Source of the DNA: Synechococcales cyanobacterium CNB
GTDB lineage: Bacteria > Planctomycetota > Phycisphaerae > Phycisphaerales > UBA1924
DNA length: 64,000 bases
NCBI GenBank assembly: GCA_030263455.1
Contig: SZOZ01000005.1
Span: forward strand, 124,001 to 188,000
Reading direction: 5' to 3'
Shown here: positions 17,056 to 28,074 of the stretch, in pieces
Numbering within the stretch: the first letter of the stretch is position 1
Layout of the letters: every line of letters begins with the position of its first letter
Notes under the pieces: model-generated
Databases searched by the model: none
Told to the model about the DNA's origin: nothing
The model's input: the letters and a program-made list of their open reading frames with translations, nothing else
Position numbers and translations under genes: made by a program

Positions 17056-20000
17056 ATGGTGAGAAGCCTCCTCCCGTCGTGCATGGCGACGGATCGGGAG
17101 CGGATCGCGCGCCGGCTGCGGGCGGCCGACCACGCGGGACGGCGCGACGAGATTCGCTCGCTGCACGCGCAGGCGGAGCGTTCGGCGCAGCGGGCCGCGG
17201 CGCGGGCCGGGCGCATCCGTTCCATCGACTACCCGCCCGAGCTGCCCATCGTCGCGGAGCGAGAGCGCATCCTGTCGGCGATCCGGGAGCACCAGGCCGT
17301 CGTGGTGTGCGGCGAGACGGGTTCGGGCAAGAGCACGCAACTCCCGAAGTTCTGCCTGGAACTGGGGCGCGGCGCGACCGGCGTCATCGCGCACACGCAG
17401 CCGCGGCGCGTCGCGGCCCGGAGCATCGCGTCGCGGGTGGCGGCGGAACTGCGCGTGCCGCTCGGGCGCGCGGTCGGCTACAAGGTTCGGTTCAATGATC
17501 GCACGTCGCCCGACACGCTCGTCAAGGTGATGACCGACGGGGTGCTGCTCGCCGAAACGCAGGGCGACCGCAGGCTGCTCGCCTACGACACGATCATCAT
17601 CGACGAGGCGCACGAGCGGAGCCTGAACGTCGACTTCCTGCTCGGGTACCTGCGCCAACTGCTGCCCAAGCGGCACGACCTGAAGGTGATCGTCACTTCG
17701 GCGACGATCGACCCGGAGCGTTTCAGCCGCCACTTCGGCGGGTGCCCGGTCATCGAAGTCTCGGGGCGGACGTACCCGGTCGAGGTCCGGCACGCGCCGC
17801 CGGACGCCGCGGACGCCACGATGTCCGAGGCGATCGTCCACACGCTGCTGGGGCTTGAGGCCGAGGGCTTGGGCGACGTGCTCGTGTTCCTGCCGGGCGA
17901 GCGTGAGATCCGCGAGGCGGCCGAGGCGTTGCGGGCCGCGCCGGGCGCGGAGGGGCGGGAGGTGCTGCCGCTCTACGCCAGGCTCTCCGCGGAGGAGCAG
18001 GACCGCGTGTTCCGCGCGCACAACGGGCGGCGCGTGATCCTGGCGACGAACGTGGCGGAAACGTCGCTTACGGTGCCGGGCGTCCGTTTCGTGATCGACA
18101 CGGGCGTCGCGCGGATCAACCGCTACAGCCCGCGCTCGCGCATCCAGCGGCTGGAGGTCGAGCCGATCTCGCGTGCGTCGGCGGACCAGCGGGCCGGCCG
18201 GTGCGGACGCGTGCGTGAGGGGATCTGCGTCCGCTTGTACAGCGAGACCGACGACGAGTCGCGCCCCAGGTTCACCGATCCGGAGATCCTGCGGACGAAC
18301 CTGGCGGGGGTGATCCTCCAGATGGCCGCGCTGCGGCTGGGCGAGGTGGAGCGATTCCCGTTCGTCGAGGCGCCCTCGGCGCGGATGATCCGCGACGGGC
18401 GCGACACGCTGGTCGAGCTGGGCGCGATGGGAGCCGACGGCGGGCTGACCGAGATCGGCCGTCGACTGGCGCGGTTGCCGGTCGATCCGAGGCTCGGACG
18501 GATGCTGCTGGCGGCGGAACGGGAGGGGTCGCTGCGCGAGGCGCTGATCATCGTGGCGGGCTTGTCGGTGCGAGATCCGCGCGACAGGCCGATCGACAAG
18601 CGGGACGAGGCGGACGCGGCGCACCGGGCGAACGCCGACCCCCGTTCGGACTTCCTGACGCTTGTGCGTGTGTGGGAGGAGTTCCACAAGGCCGCGCGGG
18701 AGTCGTCGCGCCGGGGGTTGCAGGGCTGGTGCCGGGAGCGGTTCCTGTCGCACGCGCGGATGCGGGAGTGGCAGGACGTTCACCACCAGCTGCACGCGAT
18801 GGCGATGGAACTCGGGATGCGGATCAACGCCGCGCACCCGCACGAGGACCGCGTGCACCGGGCGCTGCTGACGGGGCTGCTGGTGCACGTGGGCCGGCTG
18901 CGCGAGCGCCACGAGTACGAGGGGCCGAGCGGGACGAAGTTCAGGATTCACCCGGGGTCCGTGATGCACGGGCGCGATCCGCCCTGGATTGTTGCGGCGG
19001 AGCTGGTGCAGACGACGCGGCTGTACGCGAGGATTGTCGCGCCGGTGCGAGCGTCGTGGGTGGAGCGGCTCGGGTCGCACCTGCTGTCGCGGACGTATTC
19101 CGAGCCGCGATGGGATGCGCGGCGCGAGCGTGCGGTCGCGTTCGAGACGGTGTCGCTGCTCGGGCTGCCGGTGGTCGATCGCAGGCGGGTTGATTTCGGG
19201 GGCGTGAACCCGGCCGAGGCGCGGGCGCTGTTCATTCACCACGCGCTGGTCGAGGGCGGGCACGCGAGCGGGGCCGATTTCGAGCGGCACAACCGGCGCG
19301 TGGTCGAACGAGTGCGCGCGCTGAGCGCGAAACTCCGCCGCGACGAGAGTGCGGCGCAGGCCCAGCGGCGCTTCGACTTCTACGACCGCAGAGTGCCGCC
19401 GGGCGTCTGGACGGGGCGTGCGTTCGAGGCGTGGCGGCTGCGCGCGGAACGCGACGATCCGATGGCCCTCTACTTCGACGAGCGAGAACTGGCCGGTCCG
19501 CTCGCCGAGGCCGCGTCGGCGGAGTCGTTTCCCGACACGATCCGCGTCGGCGGCGTGGAACTGCCGATTGACTACGCGCACGACCCCGGCGGAGATGCGG
19601 ACGGAGTCACCATCACCGTGCCGCTCGGGGCGGCGTGGTCGCTCACGCAGGCGGCGGTGGACTGGGCGGTGCCGGGAAACGTCCGCGACGCGGCGATCGC
19701 GCTCGTGCGGACCCTGCCTCGCGCGGCGCGGCGGTCGCTCGGGCCTGCGCCCGAGATCGTGGATTCGTTCCTGGCGTCGTCGCCGGATCGTTCGTGTCCG
19801 CTGGTTGAAGGACTCGCGGCGTTCATCGGCCGCACGCGCGGCGTGACGGTCCGTGCCGGCAACTTCGCCCCGGACGCCGTGCCGGAGCACTTGAGGGCGC
19901 GTGTCGCCGTGGTGGACGAGGGCGGCCGCGCGGTGGCTTGCGGGCACGACGTCGCCGCCGTTCGCGCGTCGATACGCGGCGCGCTGGCCGAAGCGCTCCG

Positions 20001-20904
20001 CGTCGTGCGGAGCGACTACAACCGGGCGGCGATCTCCGACTGGACGATCGGCGACCCGCCCGAGAGCGTCGTGATCGCGCTCGGCGGCGCGAGCGTGCGG
20101 GCGTGGCCGGCGATGGCCGAGGAGATGCGAGCGGCTGCGGTGCGGCTGTTCACTTCGCGCGATGAGGCCGAGGCGGCGTGGCCGATCGGCGTCCGACGAC
20201 TCCTCCGCGTTCGACTTGCCGGCGAGTTGCGGACGCTCATCGAGCACCTGCCGGGCGTCGAGCGGCTCCGGCTTCTGTACGCCACGCTCGGAAGCGCGGA
20301 CGCGCTGCACGAGGATCTTGCGGTGATGGCGGTCGAGCGCGCGTGCCCCGTCCCGCTCGCGGCGATCCGGACGTCGGCAGCGTTCGAGCGGGCGGTGTCC
20401 GAGACGTGGGGCCGCCTCTCGCCCGCGCTCGTCGAAGCGGCGAGGGTTGCAGAGAGGACGCTCGAAGCCGTGCAGCGGGTTCGCGTACTCATTGAAAGCA
20501 ACCCCGAACTCCTGCATGGCGAATCCGGGGAGGACATCGCCTCGCAGTTGGATCACCTGATCCCGGCCGGGTTCCTGGCGTCCACGGCGGCCGACCAATT
20601 GCGGCACTATCCGCGTTATCTCGCCGCGCTCGAGGCCCGGCTTCGCAGGCTGGCGGCAGGCCGCACGGCGGGAGAGCGGGCCGCGTTGGACACGGTCGCG
20701 CCGGCGTGGTGGCGCTACATCGACGCTCTTGGGCGGCTCGACTCGCATCCGCCCTTGGCGCGCGACGAACTCCGCTCGTACCGATGGATGGTCGAGGAAC
20801 TTCGCGTCTCGGTGTTCTCGCAGGGACTCGGCACCGCTCAACCGGTTTCGGCGAGGCGTCTCGATGAGCAGTGGGGGCGGGTGCAGGCGGCTGCGGCGGG
20901 CTGA
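17056..20904 (+). CDS. hrpA: ATP-dependent RNA helicase HrpA
   Basis: A DEAH-box helicase of about 1,280 residues, the full length of E. coli HrpA, which acts in rescue of stalled ribosomes and mRNA processing. Motifs in order are Walker [24 protein letters not shown] in [21 protein letters not shown], motif III SATID, and motif [10 protein letters not shown]. The helicase-associated and C-terminal HrpA domains follow. Three starts are possible (TTG 17032, ATG 17056, ATG 17083); none has a strong ribosome-binding site. It appears monocistronic. Confidence 0.92.
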   Translation: MVRSLLPSCMATDRERIARRLRAADHAGRRDEIRSLHAQAERSAQRAAARAGRIRSIDYPPELPIVAERERILSAIREHQAVVVCGETGSGKSTQLPKFCLELGRGATGVIAHTQPRRVAARSIASRVAAELRVPLGRAVGYKVRFNDRTSPDTLVKVMTDGVLLAETQGDRRLLAYDTIIIDEAHERSLNVDFLLGYLRQLLPKRHDLKVIVTSATIDPERFSRHFGGCPVIEVSGRTYPVEVRHAPPDAADATMSEAIVHTLLGLEAEGLGDVLVFLPGEREIREAAEALRAAPGAEGREVLPLYARLSAEEQDRVFRAHNGRRVILATNVAETSLTVPGVRFVIDTGVARINRYSPRSRIQRLEVEPISRASADQRAGRCGRVREGICVRLYSETDDESRPRFTDPEILRTNLAGVILQMAALRLGEVERFPFVEAPSARMIRDGRDTLVELGAMGADGGLTEIGRRLARLPVDPRLGRMLLAAEREGSLREALIIVAGLSVRDPRDRPIDKRDEADAAHRANADPRSDFLTLVRVWEEFHKAARESSRRGLQGWCRERFLSHARMREWQDVHHQLHAMAMELGMRINAAHPHEDRVHRALLTGLLVHVGRLRERHEYEGPSGTKFRIHPGSVMHGRDPPWIVAAELVQTTRLYARIVAPVRASWVERLGSHLLSRTYSEPRWDARRERAVAFETVSLLGLPVVDRRRVDFGGVNPAEARALFIHHALVEGGHASGADFERHNRRVVERVRALSAKLRRDESAAQAQRRFDFYDRRVPPGVWTGRAFEAWRLRAERDDPMALYFDERELAGPLAEAASAESFPDTIRVGGVELPIDYAHDPGGDADGVTITVPLGAAWSLTQAAVDWAVPGNVRDAAIALVRTLPRAARRSLGPAPEIVDSFLASSPDRSCPLVEGLAAFIGRTRGVTVRAGNFAPDAVPEHLRARVAVVDEGGRAVACGHDVAAVRASIRGALAEALRVVRSDYNRAAISDWTIGDPPESVVIALGGASVRAWPAMAEEMRAAAVRLFTSRDEAEAAWPIGVRRLLRVRLAGELRTLIEHLPGVERLRLLYATLGSADALHEDLAVMAVERACPVPLAAIRTSAAFERAVSETWGRLSPALVEAARVAERTLEAVQRVRVLIESNPELLHGESGEDIASQLDHLIPAGFLASTAADQLRHYPRYLAALEARLRRLAAGRTAGERAALDTVAPAWWRYIDALGRLDSHPPLARDELRSYRWMVEELRVSVFSQGLGTAQPVSARRLDEQWGRVQAAAAG

Positions 20905-20977
20905 GACGCCACGCGGCGGACACAGTATCCTTCCGCCTCCCGGCCCGGAGCGGGTCACTCGACCGGAGAATCGGACC

Positions 20978-22564
20978 GTGCTTGTCGGCATCCCGAAAGA
21001 AGTGCACCAAGGCGAGCGCCGCGTTGCCGCCACGCCGCAGACGGTGTTGCGCTACCGCAAGGCCGGGTTCGGGGTTCTGGTCGAGCGAGGCGCGGGCGAC
21101 GCGGCGGGCTGTTCTGATTCGGCGTTCGTCGAGGCCGGAGCCGAGATCGTTGACGGGGTGCGAGACCTCTGGCAGCGAGCGGACCTGATCGCGAAGGTGC
21201 GCGGGCCGGAGGCGCACCCAGGGCTGGGCGTGCACGAGGCGGACCTGATCCGGGAGGGCGGGAGGCTCGTTTGCTTCATCTGGCCGGGGCAGAACCGGGA
21301 GCTGCTGGAGCGGTTGGCGTCGCGGCGCATCACCGCGCTCGCCATGGACTGCGTGCCCCGCATCACGCGGGCGCAGAAGATGGACGCCCTCAGCGCGATG
21401 GCGAACGTCGCCGGGTACCGGGCGGTGGTCGAGGCCGCCCACTCTCTGCCGCGGTTCTTCGCTGGGCAGATGACGGCTGCAGGGCGTGTCGATCCGGCGA
21501 AGGTGCTGGTCATCGGGGCCGGCGTCGCGGGGTTGTCCGCGATCGGTACCGCCCGGAGCCTCGGAGCGATCGTGCGTGCATTCGACACGCGTGCCGCGAC
21601 GCGCGACCAGGTCCGCAGCATGGGCGCGGAGTTCCTCGAACTGCACGTCGATGAGGAGGGCGAGGGGGGAGGCGGCTATGGGAAGGAAATGTCCAAGGCC
21701 TACGTCGAGGCGGAGATGGCCCTCTTCGCGGCGCAGGCGATGGAAGTCGACGCGATCATCACGACCGCACTCATCCCCGGCAAGCGGGCGCCGGTGCTCG
21801 TGACCGCGGGCATGGTCGAGAGCATGAGGCCTGGTTCGGTCGTGGTGGACCTGGCGGCTGAGCAGGGCGGGAACTGCGCGCTGACGCGACCGGATGAGGT
21901 CGTGGAGCACAAGGGCGTCACGATTGTCGGATTCACGGACCTGCCGAGCCGGATGGCGAGCCAGTCGAGCCAGTTGTACGCGACGACGGTCTTCCACCTG
22001 GTCGAGGCGCTGGGTGCGGACCTGGAGCCGGACTTGGGGGACGAGGTAATACGAGGTGCGCTGGTCGCGCACAGGGGCGAGATCACCTGGCCGCCGCCGA
22101 AGCCGCAGGTCGAGCCGGTGGTCGCGACCGGGCGCGAGCGTGCAGAGCCTGCGAAAGTGGCCCCGGTGCCGGCCGCGGTCGAGAGGAAGTCGCGGCCGTG
22201 GCAGAGGGTGTTCTGGCTGGGGCTGGCGGGCGTGCTGCTGCTGCTCATCGGCCTGACCGCGCCGCCCGCGCTGCTCTCGCACCTCACGGTGTTCGTGCTG
22301 GCGTGCTTCGTGGGCTGGCTGGTGGTGTGGAACGTCACGCCCGCGCTGCACACGCCGCTGATGAGCATCACGAACGCGATCAGCGGCATCATCGTGATCG
22401 GCGGGATGCTGCACCTCACGGGCCAGGGGCGGGGGTTGCCGGCGGTGTTGGGGATGGTGGCGGTGCTCGTTGCCACGGTGAACGTCGCGGGCGGGTTCCT
22501 GGTGACGCGGCGGATGCTCTCCATGTTCCGGAAGCACGCCCCGACGGGAGGATCGTCAGCGTGA
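20978..22564 (+). CDS. pntA: NAD(P) transhydrogenase subunit alpha
   Basis: Couples the proton gradient to hydride transfer between NADH and NADP+. The N-terminal domain resembles alanine dehydrogenase ([19 protein letters not shown]). The NAD-binding fold contains [20 protein letters not shown] and the mobile loop follows. After an acidic/Pro linker there are about four membrane helices ([32 protein letters not shown], then two more), so both alpha parts are fused in one chain as in E. coli. Start GTG 20978 has GGAGA eight bases upstream. It overlaps pntB. Confidence 0.93.
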   Translation: MLVGIPKEVHQGERRVAATPQTVLRYRKAGFGVLVERGAGDAAGCSDSAFVEAGAEIVDGVRDLWQRADLIAKVRGPEAHPGLGVHEADLIREGGRLVCFIWPGQNRELLERLASRRITALAMDCVPRITRAQKMDALSAMANVAGYRAVVEAAHSLPRFFAGQMTAAGRVDPAKVLVIGAGVAGLSAIGTARSLGAIVRAFDTRAATRDQVRSMGAEFLELHVDEEGEGGGGYGKEMSKAYVEAEMALFAAQAMEVDAIITTALIPGKRAPVLVTAGMVESMRPGSVVVDLAAEQGGNCALTRPDEVVEHKGVTIVGFTDLPSRMASQSSQLYATTVFHLVEALGADLEPDLGDEVIRGALVAHRGEITWPPPKPQVEPVVATGRERAEPAKVAPVPAAVERKSRPWQRVFWLGLAGVLLLLIGLTAPPALLSHLTVFVLACFVGWLVVWNVTPALHTPLMSITNAISGIIVIGGMLHLTGQGRGLPAVLGMVAVLVATVNVAGGFLVTRRMLSMFRKHAPTGGSSA

Positions 22565-23958
22565 TGCCGGAGAGCATGGTGACGGCGTCGTACATCGCTG
22601 CCAGCGCGCTGTTCATCCTCGCGCTCGGCGGGCTGTCGCGCCCCGAGACGGCACGGCGCGGGGTCGCGTGCGGCATCGCGGGCATGGCGCTTGCCCTGAC
22701 CGCAACGACGCTCGGAGAACGAGTGGGCGATTACGCCCTGCTGGCGGCGGCGATGGCGCCGGCGGTGATCGTCGGTGCGGTGGTCGCGGCGAGGGTCCGG
22801 ATGACGGCGATGCCGCAACTCGTGGCGATTCTGCACAGTTTCGTCGGGCTTGCGGCGGTGCTGGTGGCGGTGGCGGGGCACCTCGAGCCGCACGCCTCGC
22901 AAACCGGATCGGGCGAACTGGTGCATCGCGTCGAGGTGTATCTCGGGGCGTGCATCGGTTCGATCACGTTCACCGGCTCGGTCGTCGCGTTCCTGAAGTT
23001 GCAGGGGTTGGTGAGCGGCAAGCCGCTGATTCTTCCGGCCCGTCACGCCGCGAACGCCGCCGCGCTGCTGGTGACGGTCGTGCTCGGCGTTCGCTACGGC
23101 ATGGCGACCGGCGGGGCGGGAATGGCGGAGTTGCTGATCGCGACGGCCATCACGGGTGTGCTGGGGATGCACCTCGTGGCCGCGATCGGTGGGGCGGATA
23201 TGCCGGTCGTCGTCTCGATGCTGAACAGTTACTCGGGTTGGGCGGCATCGGCGGCGGGCTTCATGCTGGAGAACGACCTGCTGATCGTGACAGGCGCGCT
23301 GGTCGGCAGCAGCGGCGCGATCCTGAGCTACATCATGTGCCGGGGGATGAACCGTTCGTTCATCAGTGTTATCCTCGGCGGGTTCGGCACCGAGGGCGGG
23401 GCCGCGCCGTCGGGCGAGGCACCGGGGGGTGAGGTCACGCCGATCGACGCTCCCGCCGCCGTCTCGCTTCTGAAGTCGGCGCGGAGCGTCATCATCGTGC
23501 CGGGGTACGGCATGGCCGTCGCCCAGGCGCAGCACGCGCTGGCGGAATGTGTCCGCCTGCTCGAATCGGCCGGCGTGCTCGTTCGTTTCGCGATCCACCC
23601 GGTTGCGGGGAGGCTGCCGGGGCACATGAACGTGCTGCTCGCCGAGGCGGGCGTGCCGTACGACGTCGTGCTCGAGATGGAGGAGATCAACCCCGACTTC
23701 CCGCAGACGGACGTCGTGCTCGTCATCGGGGCGAATGACATCGTGAATCCCGCTGCCCAGGACGACCCTGGGAGTCCGATCGCCGGGATGCCTGTGCTTG
23801 AAGTCTGGAAGGCCCGCACGGTGATCGTGATGAAGCGGGGGATGGCCACGGGCTACGCGGGCGTGGACAACCCTCTGTTCTACCGCGAGAACACGCGGAT
23901 GCTCTTCGGCGACGCGAAGAAGGTCGTCGAGGCGTTGCTGACGGGGCTGCGTTCGTAG
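22564..23958 (+). CDS. pntB: NAD(P) transhydrogenase subunit beta
   Basis: Membrane and NADP-binding subunit of the proton-translocating transhydrogenase, 464 residues. Eight or nine N-terminal helices include [20 protein letters not shown]. The conserved [18 protein letters not shown] and [21 protein letters not shown] stretches are present. The C-terminal domain carries [16 protein letters not shown] and [18 protein letters not shown], the NADP site. ATG 22564 sits in the last codon of pntA (an in-frame GTG one codon earlier is possible). Confidence 0.93.
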   Translation: MPESMVTASYIAASALFILALGGLSRPETARRGVACGIAGMALALTATTLGERVGDYALLAAAMAPAVIVGAVVAARVRMTAMPQLVAILHSFVGLAAVLVAVAGHLEPHASQTGSGELVHRVEVYLGACIGSITFTGSVVAFLKLQGLVSGKPLILPARHAANAAALLVTVVLGVRYGMATGGAGMAELLIATAITGVLGMHLVAAIGGADMPVVVSMLNSYSGWAASAAGFMLENDLLIVTGALVGSSGAILSYIMCRGMNRSFISVILGGFGTEGGAAPSGEAPGGEVTPIDAPAAVSLLKSARSVIIVPGYGMAVAQAQHALAECVRLLESAGVLVRFAIHPVAGRLPGHMNVLLAEAGVPYDVVLEMEEINPDFPQTDVVLVIGANDIVNPAAQDDPGSPIAGMPVLEVWKARTVIVMKRGMATGYAGVDNPLFYRENTRMLFGDAKKVVEALLTGLRS

Positions 23959-24045
23959 CCGGTTCGCGTCTGTGGATGATCGTGCCCCGGCCTGCCGATA
24001 GACTTGGTCCGGCCGGGTGGCCGTGCGCACAGGCAGGGGATGCCC

Positions 24046-27000
24046 ATGAGCAAGACGCGAGTTCGTGCCCGCTCCGAGTCCGCACTTTCCGCGGGAGATT
24101 CGTGCCGATCCGAGGCCCTCGAAGGGCGGGTTCTTCTCGCGGTCGTGTACGACGCGCCGACCACGGCTGTCGGTGACGCGCCGACCGGGCTGGTCGTCGC
24201 GGATTTCGATGACGACGGCATCCTCGACGCGGCAACGGCGGACTTTGATTCGAACACCGTCACGGTGCTGCTCGGACGCGGCGACGGATCGTTCACACGC
24301 TCGCAGACACTCGACACGCTCGGCTCGGCGTCGCGCGTTGTCGCGGGCGACCTGAACGGCGACGGGGCGATCGACCTCGTCGTGAGTGAGTTCGGCAACA
24401 ACTCCATCGCGGTCTTCCTCGGCAACGGCGACGGAACGTTCGGCGACGCGACGCGCATCGCCGGCAACGGCGGACCGGTCGGGCTTGCGCTGGCCGACCT
24501 GAACGGCGACGGCGACCTCGACCTTGTGACGACCAACTTCCTCCTGAACTTCGTCGGCGTCTACATCGGCGACGGGACGGGCGGATTCGGTCCCGCGACA
24601 CTTCTCCCGGGCGGAACCGCGCCACGGGCGGTTGCGGTCGGCGATCTTACGGGCGACGGCGCGCCGGACCTCGTGGTCGCTGCCTCGGAGGACGACGCGA
24701 TCCGTGTCTTTATCAACGACGGCTCAGGCGCGTTCGCCGCGCCAGTGCAGTACCTCGTGAGCGCGAACCCGGAGGACGTTGCACTCGGCGACCTGAACGG
24801 CGATGGGCACCTCGACGTGGTTGTCGCGTGCGCCGATGACGACGTGGTCACGGTCCGGCTCAACGACGGCACGGGCGCGCTGACCAACCCGGGTTTCCTG
24901 GTGTCCGTGGACGCCAGGCCGCGCTCCGTTGCGCTGGCGGATCTCAACGGCGACGGCCGCGTCGACTTCATCACCGGGAACTCCGACGCGAACAACGTTC
25001 AGGTCGGCTTCGGCGTGGGCAACGGGAACTTTACGACCTCGCCGGCGTTTCTGGTGGGCCAGGCGCCACGGGCCGTCACGCTGAAGGACATGGACGGGGA
25101 TAGCGTGCTCGACGTCATGGTCGTGAACGAGGAGAGCGATACGCTCACGATCCTATTCGGCGCGGGCCACGGCGTCTTTGCCGCTCGACGGGACTCCGTG
25201 ACCGGTGCGCCCATCGGCGCAGCAATGGCGGCGGCAGATCTTGACGGCGACGGCCGCGATGATCTGGTGGCCGTGTTCCCGGAGGACGGCACGGTTCGCG
25301 TCTTCTTTTCAGATGGGACAGGCAACTTCCTGGCAGGCCCCTCGTTCGCCACCGGCGGCAGGCCCGTCTTTGTCTCGATCGGCGACCTGAACGGCGACGG
25401 TCGTGCCGATATCGCGGTCAGCCTCAACCTGGACGACGCCGTTGCTGTCTTCTTCGGCGACGGCGCCGGCGGGTTCTCGGCGGGCGGCGTGTTCGCAACC
25501 TCCGGAGGTCCGCAGGAGGTCCGCATCGGCGACATGGACGGCGACGGCGTACCGGACCTCGTCGTCGGGTGCTCGACGGCGTCGGTGATCGACGTGCTCC
25601 TCAATGACGGGAGCGGCTCGTTCGGCGCGCCGGTTTCGTTCGCCGTGCCGGGAAACCCGGTCTCGATCCGGCTTGGTGATCTCGATGAGGACGGCGACCT
25701 CGACATCGCCATGGTGACTTCAACGGGCGGCGCTGCGCTGCAATGGCTCCGCAACGGCGGCGACATGAACTTCATCGGCCCGTCGATCGCGGCGAATCTC
25801 GGTGGGCTGGGTGTTCGACTCGCACTCGCGGACCTCGACGGCGACGGCGACCTGGATGCGATTGCGACCACGACCGAGGGGAAGGTCGTGGTGTGGCGCA
25901 ACAACGGGCTGGGGTTCTACTCGCCGGCGGGCGTCTCCGTGGAGGTTGGTGCCGGAGCGGGCGCCATCGAGTTCGCCGACGTGAACGTGGACGGCAGGCC
26001 CGACGCGATCGTCGCCGTGCAGGGTTCCGATCGCGTGGTTGTGCTGGAGGGCGATGGGGGCCTCGGATTCCTGACGCCGATTCTCTCGCACGTCGTCGCG
26101 GCCGCTCCGGCCGGGCTTGCGGTCGGGAGGTTCGAGGGAAGGGCGTACCTCGGCGTCGCGACGCTGAGCGCCACGGCCGGGACCATCAGCACATACAACA
26201 ACATCCGCACAGCGTCGAGCATCGACGGCCTGCAGTCCACCCTGCTCACGCTCACGCGCGACCAGCAGTTCACCCTCTCGGTGCAGGCACGCGATAACCC
26301 GGCGTCGATCCGGCGCGTCGCGTTCTGGGCGGACTTTAACGGCAACAACGCGATCGACGAAGGTGAGGCGCTCGGCACCGATGAGGACGGCGAGGACGGT
26401 TGGTCGATTCTCGCCGTTCTGGGGAGCGGCGCGCCGCTCGGCCCCGGGCTGACCATCATCGCCATCGGCGTCGACTTCGCCGGTGTCGAAACGAACAAAC
26501 TCACGCTCGATCTCACGGTCATCTATTCGCTGCTGGCCGCGAACGGGGCTGTCGTCTCCGGCGTGCAGGGCGCCGACGGCCGCTACTACGTCGGGGCGAG
26601 AAACTCCGACAACCGGCCGCTCGTGTACCGGCAGATCGACCCCGGTAGCCAGGCGTGGGAAGCACGCGATCTCCAGGCGGCGACGGGTTCGCCCGCGCTC
26701 GTCGGCGACGTGAGCTTCTTCGTGGACGACAAGGACGGGCTGCTCTACGCGGCCGCGGTCTCTGTGGACGGGCTGCTGCTCTTCGTGCTGCGGAACGGCG
26801 CGTGGAGTTTCCGCAATCTCTCGACCGAGATGGGACTTGCTGACGACCTGACCGGGCAACTGACGGCGTTCGTGGATACGACGGGGATCGCGCACGTCGC
26901 GGTCATTTCTGCGGCCGGGCATCTGCTGCTCTTCGTGCAGACCGGCGCGGTGAACCCGGACGGGGGCTTCGTGTGGTCGCTCGTGAATCTGAGCACGGAT

Positions 27001-27669
27001 CATCTCGCCGCGCAGGGCATGAGCACTCCCGCGTTCGTGGGTCGCATCACGAGTTACGTCACGAGCTGGAACGCCCGCAACATCGTGGGCGTGGACGCAT
27101 CGGGCCGTCTGCACACGGTCTGGATCGCCGATGCCGAAGGGTTCACGCTCTGGCGCACCGACGACCTGTCTGCCATTACCGGCGCGCCGACGATCACCGG
27201 CGGTCTGACCATCTACCTCACGTCGTGGGACGGGATCAACATCGCCGGCACGGACGAGTCCGGTTCGGTGCTCGTGACGTGGTGGGTTCCGCAGTTCGAG
27301 GGCAACTGGGAGGTGAGCGACCTCACGGCCCTCTTCTCGGGGCCGCAACTGGCGGTCGGCTCGCTCACGAGTTACGTCACGCCGTGGGGCGGGCTGAATG
27401 TCGCCGGCGTCGGGCCGGACGGCGACCTGGTGATCTACTGGTGGGTTCCGCAGTTCGAGGGCGAGTGGGTCGTCAGTTCCTTTGATGAAGTGCTCCCCGG
27501 TGGCTCACCGCGTCCCGACGGCGGCGGGCTGAGCGGGTATGCGGGGGCCGACGGCAGGCTCAACGTCTTCGGACGGAACACCAACCGGGAGGTCATCCGC
27601 TACCACTGGGATCCGGGCACGGACGTCTGGACGCCGGAGAACCTGACGGAGGTTGCCGTTCGCGTGTGA
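24046..27669 (+). CDS. Large FG-GAP/VCBS-repeat surface protein
   Basis: A 1,207-residue exported protein. It opens with a basic stretch and the planctomycete motif SEALEGRVLLAVV near residue 20. About twelve FG-GAP repeats follow, each with a DLNGDG-type calcium-binding loop (GDLNGDGAIDLVV, ADLNGDGDLDLVT and so on), predicted to fold as an integrin-like beta-propeller. After a central domain with ADFNGNNAIDEGEALGTDEDGEDG, the last ~370 residues repeat the SYVT.WGGLN..G..DG....WWVP units also found in the cyclophilin-type protein at 2839. ATG 24046 has AGGGG 6 bp upstream. It probably acts in adhesion or substrate binding at the cell surface. Confidence 0.85.
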   Translation: MSKTRVRARSESALSAGDSCRSEALEGRVLLAVVYDAPTTAVGDAPTGLVVADFDDDGILDAATADFDSNTVTVLLGRGDGSFTRSQTLDTLGSASRVVAGDLNGDGAIDLVVSEFGNNSIAVFLGNGDGTFGDATRIAGNGGPVGLALADLNGDGDLDLVTTNFLLNFVGVYIGDGTGGFGPATLLPGGTAPRAVAVGDLTGDGAPDLVVAASEDDAIRVFINDGSGAFAAPVQYLVSANPEDVALGDLNGDGHLDVVVACADDDVVTVRLNDGTGALTNPGFLVSVDARPRSVALADLNGDGRVDFITGNSDANNVQVGFGVGNGNFTTSPAFLVGQAPRAVTLKDMDGDSVLDVMVVNEESDTLTILFGAGHGVFAARRDSVTGAPIGAAMAAADLDGDGRDDLVAVFPEDGTVRVFFSDGTGNFLAGPSFATGGRPVFVSIGDLNGDGRADIAVSLNLDDAVAVFFGDGAGGFSAGGVFATSGGPQEVRIGDMDGDGVPDLVVGCSTASVIDVLLNDGSGSFGAPVSFAVPGNPVSIRLGDLDEDGDLDIAMVTSTGGAALQWLRNGGDMNFIGPSIAANLGGLGVRLALADLDGDGDLDAIATTTEGKVVVWRNNGLGFYSPAGVSVEVGAGAGAIEFADVNVDGRPDAIVAVQGSDRVVVLEGDGGLGFLTPILSHVVAAAPAGLAVGRFEGRAYLGVATLSATAGTISTYNNIRTASSIDGLQSTLLTLTRDQQFTLSVQARDNPASIRRVAFWADFNGNNAIDEGEALGTDEDGEDGWSILAVLGSGAPLGPGLTIIAIGVDFAGVETNKLTLDLTVIYSLLAANGAVVSGVQGADGRYYVGARNSDNRPLVYRQIDPGSQAWEARDLQAATGSPALVGDVSFFVDDKDGLLYAAAVSVDGLLLFVLRNGAWSFRNLSTEMGLADDLTGQLTAFVDTTGIAHVAVISAAGHLLLFVQTGAVNPDGGFVWSLVNLSTDHLAAQGMSTPAFVGRITSYVTSWNARNIVGVDASGRLHTVWIADAEGFTLWRTDDLSAITGAPTITGGLTIYLTSWDGINIAGTDESGSVLVTWWVPQFEGNWEVSDLTALFSGPQLAVGSLTSYVTPWGGLNVAGVGPDGDLVIYWWVPQFEGEWVVSSFDEVLPGGSPRPDGGGLSGYAGADGRLNVFGRNTNREVIRYHWDPGTDVWTPENLTEVAVRV

Positions 27670-27678
27670 TCCTGCCGC

Positions 27679-28074
27679 TCAGGCGATCCGGCGAGGGCGG
27701 CCGTTGGGCAGCGCTCTCGTGCGCGCCCGCGTGCTGCGGCGCTCTTCAGACGACACTCTCCGACATCCGACCATCACGCCACCGTCCTTGCAGCGCGCAA
27801 CCCTGACGACGCGGCAGTGCGATGGAGACGCTTGGTTGCGCGCCAGCAGGACGAGCGCATCCCCCGTTCGCGGGGCCAGTTGGTCGGGAACGACCAGGCC
27901 GAACCCGCTTTTCGACGCGTCGCGCAGCCGGCCCGGACAAAGGGAGATCGAGCCGACGATGCGCCAGGCGACGCGGTCGTCGCAGCAGTAGGCGCGGTGG
28001 TCCTGGCGGCGTCGAAGCTGGAAGGGCGCATCGGCGTTCCATCCGAAGTCTCCTCTCTTGGCGTCGGGTTTCAT
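27679..28074 (-). CDS. Probable PilZ-domain protein
   Basis: 131 residues starting at an ATG that overlaps the stop of the upstream GGDEF gene (ATGA). The middle follows a PilZ-like pattern: DRVAWRIVGSISLCPGRLRDASKSGFGLVVPD, where the D.S..G motif of c-di-GMP binders is visible, then TGDALVLLARN and RVVRVARCKDGGVMVGCRRV. The leading RxxxR half of the PilZ signature is not obvious, so binding is uncertain. Coupling to a diguanylate-cyclase-type gene supports a c-di-GMP readout role. Confidence 0.55.
   Translation of the reverse strand: MKPDAKRGDFGWNADAPFQLRRRQDHRAYCCDDRVAWRIVGSISLCPGRLRDASKSGFGLVVPDQLAPRTGDALVLLARNQASPSHCRVVRVARCKDGGVMVGCRRVSSEERRSTRARTRALPNGRPRRIA

Noticed and set aside
15049-21033. 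A 1,994-codon open frame on the minus strand
   Set aside because: It is antisense to ribokinase, the oxidoreductase and hrpA, which all have clear motifs. Its product is Arg/Pro-rich without domains. High GC creates such shadow frames.
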